DNA of 64,000 nucleotides, taken from NCBI GenBank assembly GCA_038253885.1, contig JBBSGP010000003.1, forward strand, positions 45,795 through 109,794. Reading direction: 5' to 3'. The DNA is from JALZAQ01 sp038253885 (GTDB lineage: Bacteria > Gemmatimonadota > Gemmatimonadetes > Gemmatimonadales > Gemmatimonadaceae). Every line of letters starts with the position of its first letter. Within the stretch, counting starts at the first letter, position 1. A model generated the notes under the pieces. It had not been told where the DNA came from, searched no databases, and saw only the letters and a list, made by a program, of their open reading frames with translations. This document shows positions 58,660 to 64,000 of the stretch, one piece after another. The translations under genes and the position numbers were made by a program.

Positions 58660-60480
58660 ATGGCCGCACCGGTAGCCTCAGCTGGTGAGCGCATTGGCGA
58701 GCTCCTCCTTCGCGAGGGGCTCATCACGCGCGACCAGCTGGACAAGGCGCTCCAGGAGCAGCGGCAGAGCGGCACGCGGATAGGCTACAACCTGGTCAAG
58801 CTCGGCTTCATCCCCGAGGTCGAGCTCACCCGGATGCTGGCGCGCAAGTTCCGCATGCCGGCGGTGGATCTCAGCAACTTCGAGGTGGACCCGAGGATCG
58901 CCAAGCTGATCCCGGCCGAGCTGGCCACCCGCCATCTGGTGCTCCCACTGAAGCGCGAGGGGCGCACGCTGACGGTGGCGATGGCCGACCCCACCGATCT
59001 GGGTGTGGTGGACGACCTCAAGTTCATCACGCGCTACGACATCTTCCCCGTCATCGCGGGTGAGTACACCCTGCGCGGGGCGATCGAGCGGTACTACGAG
59101 TCGGCCGAGGCGAGCGCCCTCGAGAGCCTACTCCAGGAGATCGGCGAAGACGACATCGAGATCCTCGAGGAGAAGGATGACGACGTCTCGGCGACCCTCC
59201 TCGCGCAGCTCGACGAGGCGCCGGTGGTCAAGCTGATCAACGGAATCCTCACCGACGCGGTGAAGCGGGGCGCCTCCGACGTGCACTTCGAGTGCTACGA
59301 GCACGAGATCCGGATTCGCTACCGCATCGACGGAGCGTTGCAGGAGATCATGAAGCCGCCCCTCAAGTTCCGCGCGGCGCTGATCTCCCGCTTCAAGATC
59401 ATGGCCAGCCTGAATATCGCCGAGCGGCGCGTTCCCCAGGACGGCCGCATCAAGCTGAAGATGGGCAAGCGCGTCATCGACTTCCGTGTCTCGACGCTGC
59501 CGACCCTCTTCGGCGAGAAGGTAGTGCTCCGAATCCTCGACAAGGGAAACCTGACGCTCGAGCTGGAGAAGTTCGGCATCGAGCCCAAGGCCGAGCGCGA
59601 CCTGATGGATGCGGTCGTGAACCCGTACGGGATGGTGCTCGTCACTGGCCCCACGGGCTCCGGCAAGACGACCACCCTCTACTCCGCGCTGTCGAAGGTC
59701 AACAGCATCGATACGAACATCATGACGGCCGAGGACCCCGTCGAGTACAACCTCTACGGGATCAATCAGGTACTGGTGCGAAGCGAGATCGGGCTGGACT
59801 TCGCGGCCGCTCTGCGCGCGTTCCTGCGCCAGGACCCGAACATCATCATGATCGGAGAGATCCGCGATCTGGAGACGGGGAGCATCGCCATCAAGGCCGC
59901 GCTCACGGGCCACCTCGTCCTCTCCACCCTGCACACCAACTCGGCGCCGGAGACGGTCACCCGTCTGTTGGACATGGGACTCGAGCCGTTCAACGTCGCA
60001 TCCGCGCTCAACCTGATCCTGGCGCAGCGGCTGGTGCGCCGGATCTGCAACAACTGCCGTATCAAGCGCGAGCCGTCGGCGGAGGAGCTGCGGGCGGCCA
60101 AGATGCCGCCCGAGATGACTCTCCGCGATCTCAAGTTCACGCCGGAAGCGCTCGATTACGCGCGGCTCAAGGCGACCAAGGAAGCCAAGCCCCTGCTCGA
60201 CAACATCACTGTCGACAGCGCGATCGGCGACATCCCCTTTTTCCGGGGGCGCGGCTGCGATCAGTGCGGCGGCTCCGGGCTCAAAGGACGGCAGGGTCTG
60301 TACGAGGTGATGGCGATGACGCCATCGCTCCGCCGGCTGATTCTTCAGCGCGTCGGCGCCGAAGACCTGAAGCAGGCCGCGATCTCCGAAGGGATGCTCA
60401 CCCTGCGGATGGATGGCGTGCTGAAGGCGATGAAGGGAATCACGACGCTGGAGCAGGTGGTCAGGGAGACCGGAAGTTGA
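58660..60480 (+). CDS. pilB: Type IV pilus assembly ATPase PilB (GspE family)
   Basis: A 606-residue hexameric ATPase. The MshEN/GspE N-domain (~8-150) is followed by the catalytic domain with Walker A GPTGSGKTTTL, the Asp box (TAEDPVEYNLYG), Walker B IIMIGEIRDLET and the His box LSTLHTNSA. A CxxC pair CNNC and, ~70 residues on, CDQCGGSG bind zinc, as in GspE/PilB. It powers pilus extension. It starts 153 bases after the ComEA-like gene, with only a short purine-poor leader; pilT follows after 49 bases. Confidence 0.95.
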   Translation: MAAPVASAGERIGELLLREGLITRDQLDKALQEQRQSGTRIGYNLVKLGFIPEVELTRMLARKFRMPAVDLSNFEVDPRIAKLIPAELATRHLVLPLKREGRTLTVAMADPTDLGVVDDLKFITRYDIFPVIAGEYTLRGAIERYYESAEASALESLLQEIGEDDIEILEEKDDDVSATLLAQLDEAPVVKLINGILTDAVKRGASDVHFECYEHEIRIRYRIDGALQEIMKPPLKFRAALISRFKIMASLNIAERRVPQDGRIKLKMGKRVIDFRVSTLPTLFGEKVVLRILDKGNLTLELEKFGIEPKAERDLMDAVVNPYGMVLVTGPTGSGKTTTLYSALSKVNSIDTNIMTAEDPVEYNLYGINQVLVRSEIGLDFAAALRAFLRQDPNIIMIGEIRDLETGSIAIKAALTGHLVLSTLHTNSAPETVTRLLDMGLEPFNVASALNLILAQRLVRRICNNCRIKREPSAEELRAAKMPPEMTLRDLKFTPEALDYARLKATKEAKPLLDNITVDSAIGDIPFFRGRGCDQCGGSGLKGRQGLYEVMAMTPSLRRLILQRVGAEDLKQAAISEGMLTLRMDGVLKAMKGITTLEQVVRETGS

Positions 60481-60529
60481 GCAGCCAGACCCCGCCCGCT
60501 AGCGCGTTCACCCCCGAGAGGCATCACAC

Positions 60530-61708
60530 ATGACAACGCCCGTCGCCGCACAAGCCGTGAACCTTCGCAATCTGCTCGAGGAGATGATCGAGCGCGATGC
60601 GTCGGATCTGCACATCACGGCGGGTGACCGGCCGAAGCTTCGGATCGACGGGGAGATCACCGATTCCCAGGTCCAGCACGTTCTGACGCCAAAGGACACG
60701 CTCCAGCTCGCCTACTCCATCCTCACCGAGAGTCAGAAGAAGCGGTTCGAGACCGAGGACGAGCTCGACTTCTCCTTCGGGATCCAGAACCTGGCGCGCT
60801 TTCGCGGCAACTGCTTCAAGCAGCGTGGATGCGTGTCGCTCGTGGTGCGTCAGATCCCGTTCACGATCAAGACGTTCGAGGAGCTGGGGCTCCAGGCCGC
60901 GGTGGCCAAGTTCGCCGAGAAGCCCCGCGGCCTGGTGCTGGTCACCGGCCCGACCGGCTCCGGCAAGTCCACGACGCTGGCGGCGATGATCGACAAGATC
61001 AATCGCGAGCGGAGAGGCCACATCATCACCGTCGAAGACCCGATCGAGTTCATCCACCGCCATCAGAGCTGCATCGTCAATCAGCGCGAGGTGGGCACGG
61101 ACACGAAGTCGTTCGCGACCGCGCTCAAGTACGCGCTGCGTGAGGATCCGGACACGATCCTCGTCGGCGAGATGCGGGACCTGGAGACGATCCAGGCCGC
61201 GCTGACGATCGCCGAGACGGGGCACCTGTGCTTCGCCACGCTGCACACCAATTCGGCCGCCGAAGCCATCAACCGGATCATCGACGTCTTCCCGGCGCAC
61301 CAGCAGTCGCAGGTCCGCGCCCAGCTCGCTTTCGTGCTCGAGGGGATCATGACCCAGACGCTTCTCCCGCGGGCCAAGGGGAAGGGGCGCTCTCTGGCGG
61401 CCGAGATCCTGGTGGTGACGCCTGCCATCCGGGCTCTGATCCGTGACGACAAGATTCATCAGATCTACTCGCTGATGCAGTCCGGCAAGAAGTACGGAAT
61501 GCAGACGCTCAACGATGCGCTCTATCAGCTCTACATGTCGCGCGAGGTGGCGCTGGACGACTGTCTCCGCGTGTCCGGCGATCCGAACGAGTTCCTGCGC
61601 ATGATCGGGGAGAGCCCGACGGATGCCGACAACGCCGACAAGGATCAGCTGCGCCAGGCAGCGGCGAAGAGTCAGGGCAGGATGGCCGCGGGCGGGGGCA
61701 AGCGCTGA
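60530..61708 (+). CDS. pilT: Pilus retraction ATPase PilT
   Basis: A 392-residue ATPase: SDLHITAGDRPKLRIDG at the N-terminus, Walker A GPTGSGKSTT, Walker B ILVGEMRDLET, His box FATLHTNSA and the retraction-specific AIRALIRDDKIHQI motif. It lacks the zinc module of PilB, as expected. It disassembles pilin subunits to retract the pilus, giving twitching and DNA uptake. It is co-transcribed with pilB; pilC starts 62 bases later with its own SD. Confidence 0.95.
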   Translation: MTTPVAAQAVNLRNLLEEMIERDASDLHITAGDRPKLRIDGEITDSQVQHVLTPKDTLQLAYSILTESQKKRFETEDELDFSFGIQNLARFRGNCFKQRGCVSLVVRQIPFTIKTFEELGLQAAVAKFAEKPRGLVLVTGPTGSGKSTTLAAMIDKINRERRGHIITVEDPIEFIHRHQSCIVNQREVGTDTKSFATALKYALREDPDTILVGEMRDLETIQAALTIAETGHLCFATLHTNSAAEAINRIIDVFPAHQQSQVRAQLAFVLEGIMTQTLLPRAKGKGRSLAAEILVVTPAIRALIRDDKIHQIYSLMQSGKKYGMQTLNDALYQLYMSREVALDDCLRVSGDPNEFLRMIGESPTDADNADKDQLRQAAAKSQGRMAAGGGKR

Positions 61709-61770
61709 GCGCCCAGGCCTGCCGATACTGTAGTAATCAGGGAAGCACCGACCACTAGAGGAGCATTGCA

Positions 61771-62961
61771 ATGCCGACGTATGCGTACACTGCGCGCACT
61801 CTGAGCGGAGAGCTCAAGAGCGACCGGATGGATGCGGCGACGCGCGATGAGGTGGTGGCGCAGCTGCGGCGCCAGAAGCTCATTGTCGTCAAGGTGAACG
61901 AGGAACAGCGGAAGAAGCGCGGCAAGCGGATCAAGACCCGCGATGTCGTCATCTTCACCCGCCAATTCTCGACAATGATCAACGCTGGCCTGCCGCTCGT
62001 GCAGTCGCTCGACATCCTCTCGAAGCAGAGCGAGAGCAAGGCCCTGCAGGACGTCACCAAACAGGTTGTGTTCGACGTGGAGTCGGGCAACACCGTCGCC
62101 GACGCCCTCCGGAAGCACCCCAAGGCGTTCAGCGAGCTGTACGTGAACATGGTCGCCGCCGGCGAGGCCGGCGGTATCCTGGACACCATCCTGATGCGCC
62201 TCGCGGCCTTCCTCGAGAAGAACGACGCGCTGATGGGGAAGGTGCGAAGCGCGATGGTCTATCCGTCCGTCATTCTGGGCGTGGCGCTGATCGCCATCGT
62301 GACCCTGCTGATCTTCGTGATCCCGGTGTTCGAGACCATGTTCGCGAGCGTGAGCCTGGCGCTGCCGTTGCCCACGCGCATCGTGATCGGGATCTCGAAG
62401 TTCCTGAAGTCGTACTGGTGGCTGTGCGGCATCGTGATCTACGGAGCGATCTTCGGGCTCAAGCGGTACTATGTGACCCCGGCAGGCCGGCTCAACATCG
62501 ATCGCTTCATGCTCAAGCTGCCGGTGCTCGGTGACATGCTCCGCAAGTCGGCTGTGTCGCGGTTCACCCGCACGCTCGGGACGCTGATCAGCTCCGGCGT
62601 GAGCATTCTCGACGGGCTGGAGATCACCGCCAAGACGTCGGGCAACCGGGTGATCCATGACGCCATCATGGAGAGCCGGGCGAGCATCGCCGGCGGAGAC
62701 ACAATCTCGGCGCCGCTCGCGAAATCGGCCGTCTTCCCGCCGATGGTGATCTCGATGATCGCCGTGGGTGAGCAGACGGGCGGGCTCGACGAGATGCTGA
62801 GCAAGATCGCGGACTTCTATGACACCGAAGTCGATGCGGCCGTGAGCTCGCTGTTGAGTCTCATGGAGCCGATGATGATGGTGTTCCTGGGGGCGGTGGT
62901 GGGCGGGATGGTGGTGGCGATGTATCTGCCGATCTTCGATATGATCAACGCGGTGCAGTAA
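61771..62961 (+). CDS. pilC: Type IV pilus platform protein PilC (GspF family)
   Basis: A 396-residue inner-membrane platform protein with two GspF repeats (~60-190 and ~265-390). The typical FTRQFSTMINAGLPLVQSL and FTRTLGTLISSGVSILDGLE blocks open each repeat. Three hydrophobic helices appear near 165-195, 205-230 and 365-390. It links the PilB/PilT motors to pilin assembly. ATG 61771 is preceded by AGGAG at 8 bases. A strong terminator follows. Confidence 0.95.
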   Translation: MPTYAYTARTLSGELKSDRMDAATRDEVVAQLRRQKLIVVKVNEEQRKKRGKRIKTRDVVIFTRQFSTMINAGLPLVQSLDILSKQSESKALQDVTKQVVFDVESGNTVADALRKHPKAFSELYVNMVAAGEAGGILDTILMRLAAFLEKNDALMGKVRSAMVYPSVILGVALIAIVTLLIFVIPVFETMFASVSLALPLPTRIVIGISKFLKSYWWLCGIVIYGAIFGLKRYYVTPAGRLNIDRFMLKLPVLGDMLRKSAVSRFTRTLGTLISSGVSILDGLEITAKTSGNRVIHDAIMESRASIAGGDTISAPLAKSAVFPPMVISMIAVGEQTGGLDEMLSKIADFYDTEVDAAVSSLLSLMEPMMMVFLGAVVGGMVVAMYLPIFDMINAVQ

Positions 62962-62993
62962 GAGAAAAAAAAGTTCGACTTTTCACTTACCGC

Positions 62994-63031
62994 GAGCGGC
63001 GGGGCGCACATTGCCTCGCCGCTCTTGTTTT
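62994..63031 (+). terminator. Rho-independent terminator after pilC
   Basis: A 12-bp stem with one G-T pair (GAGCGGCG.GGC / GCC.CGCCGCTC, 62994-63024) followed by TTGTTTT (63025-63031). A second small AT hairpin (AAAAGT TCG ACTTTT, 62969-62983) precedes it. Confidence 0.85.
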
Positions 63032-63141
63032 GGGGGGATGCGAGGCCATGCAGAAGCCGTCTGCCTCCCCTGCCGTAACACTCCCCATCTATCGGGCACC
63101 CTAGAGAACCGACGAATCGCTCATCCCCCGGGGAGGTCCGC

Positions 63142-64000
63142 ATGCGCTGTCCAAGCTGCAACGCTGAGAATCCAGACGACGCGCGCACGTGCACGAGCTG
63201 TGGTTCTCCGCTACCCGTTTCTCTTGTCGAGACCGCGGAGGTGCCGGTCGCGCGGCTGCGGGACCGAGCGTTTGCGGCCGTGCTCGACATGGTCGTCATC
63301 GGTGCGGTGTATGTCGTCGTCGGCAGCTGGGTTGCCGGGCGCTGGGGTGGACTGACCGCGCAGGGATTCGAGCTCCACGGCAAGCCCGCGCTGATCGCGA
63401 TCGGCATCACGTCTCTCGCCGGCTTCCTCTACTACTGGATTCTCGAGGCCACGACCGGCGCGACGATCGGGAAAGCTGCCCTCGGTATCGGGGTGCGCGG
63501 AACCTCGAGTGGAGGGATCGGCATCGGTCCCTCACTCGTCCGGAACGCCGCCAGGCTGATCGATGCCATTGGCGTCTATCTCGTCGGCTTTCTGATCGCC
63601 CGCTTCTCGAAGCGGCGGCAGCGCCTCGGGGACCACCTCGCGCACACCATCGTCGTGACGCTCTCGGCCGCGCGGACCGGTCGGCTCGTGGCGGTCGCGA
63701 TGCTTCTGCTGGTCGCGGTCGTCGCGGGGTTCGGCACCAGCGCCGTGCGCCGCGCCGCGACTGGCGCCGGCGTTCGCGACGCCTCGTCCGGCGAGGCGCC
63801 GACGACGGATGCCGCCGGCGGATCGCTCCGGCTGGAGCGCCTCCGCTGGGTCGATCGCGAGGGCGGCGCCGAGAGACCGAGTGGGCCATACCATGCCGGC
63901 GACAACGTGTACGCGTCCTATGAGCTGCTCGGCGCGAAGACCGATTCGCAGGCCAGGAATGACGTCGCTCTCAGCTTGTCGGTGATCGACCCATCGGGAA
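63142..64000 (+). CDS. Zinc-ribbon RDD-family membrane protein, 3' end missing
   Basis: 286 codons are visible and the frame is open at the window edge. An N-terminal zinc ribbon (CPSC, 12 residues, CTSC) is followed by an RDD domain: ARLRDRAFAAVLDMVVIG with the Arg-Asp pair, ATTGATIGKAALGI, and RLGDHLAHTIVV. Another hydrophobic helix (~193-209) then leads to a domain beginning LRLERLRWVDREGG that resembles a beta-sandwich. RDD proteins are membrane proteins of mostly unknown function, some being ion exchangers. ATG 63142 follows a GGGGAGG SD. Confidence 0.8.
   Translation, partial: MRCPSCNAENPDDARTCTSCGSPLPVSLVETAEVPVARLRDRAFAAVLDMVVIGAVYVVVGSWVAGRWGGLTAQGFELHGKPALIAIGITSLAGFLYYWILEATTGATIGKAALGIGVRGTSSGGIGIGPSLVRNAARLIDAIGVYLVGFLIARFSKRRQRLGDHLAHTIVVTLSAARTGRLVAVAMLLLVAVVAGFGTSAVRRAATGAGVRDASSGEAPTTDAAGGSLRLERLRWVDREGGAERPSGPYHAGDNVYASYELLGAKTDSQARNDVALSLSVIDPSG

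Noticed and set aside
1..64000. tRNA, rRNA, CRISPR array, insertion sequences, prophage genes
   Set aside because: I looked for cloverleaf-like arms, regularly spaced repeats, transposases and phage structural genes and saw none. A covariance-model scan would be needed to exclude tRNAs fully.

Overview
The window is a high-GC, densely packed bacterial chromosome segment. It shows no rRNA, tRNA, CRISPR array, insertion sequence or prophage. The gene set points to a diderm of the Gemmatimonadota type: a giant SprA/Sov-type outer-membrane translocon, an Oar-like TonB-dependent receptor, LptF/LptG, MlaE/MlaD, a type IV pilus ATPase/platform block and a CcmABCD haem exporter. The phylum is inferred from this mix, not from a marker gene. 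Many genes overlap by 1-4 bases (ATGA, GTGA, TGATG), so operons are tight and translationally coupled.

Layout. 1-5301: end of psuG, two TPR proteins and a two-domain M16 peptidase. 5314-13537: a DedA-PAP2 fusion; a SpeD-like protein that has lost its self-cleavage serine, coupled to an unknown membrane protein; a cNMP-binding protein; a CDP-alcohol phosphatidyltransferase; a secreted amidohydrolase; and an alpha/beta-hydrolase without its catalytic Ser and His. 13611-17678: a DsbA/VKOR disulfide pair, a small unknown gene, a strong bidirectional terminator and acs. 17759-23862: a degenerate Xer-type recombinase coupled to ccmABCD, a TonB-C lipoprotein, ppa, an aquaporin and a DHH phosphoesterase. 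23978-25856: a DUF4173 membrane protein and the broken stub of an ABC ATPase. 25857-30134: a five-gene operon (ketosynthase, SRPBCC, methyltransferase, flavin reductase, FAD oxidoreductase) that looks like a small biosynthetic cluster. 30212-41368: lipoproteins, DUF92, an orphan anti-sigma factor, an M24 peptidase, two APC permeases, a GH18-like lipoprotein, and ctaA/ctaB for haem A synthesis. 41458-50350: TonB receptor plus lipoprotein, then mlaD, mlaE, lptG and lptF on the minus strand. 50503-64000: sprA, a glutaminyl-cyclase-like lipoprotein, a ComEA-like protein, pilB-pilT-pilC and an RDD/zinc-ribbon protein that runs off the end.

Two window-wide patterns stand out. First, all four clear signal-peptidase-I signal peptides place Gln at +1, and the gene right after sprA encodes an animal-type glutaminyl cyclase homologue. 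This looks like the Bacteroidetes 'Q-rule' (pyroglutamate N-termini) operating in another phylum. Second, at least six genes, most of them at the head of a transcription unit and without a Shine-Dalgarno site, carry a TGGCAR/TTGCGY-like -35, 17-18 bases, a TAnnnT-like -10 and exactly 6-7 bases before the start codon. This predicts leaderless mRNAs from a recurrent promoter type. Other genes have normal SD sequences and promoters set further upstream.
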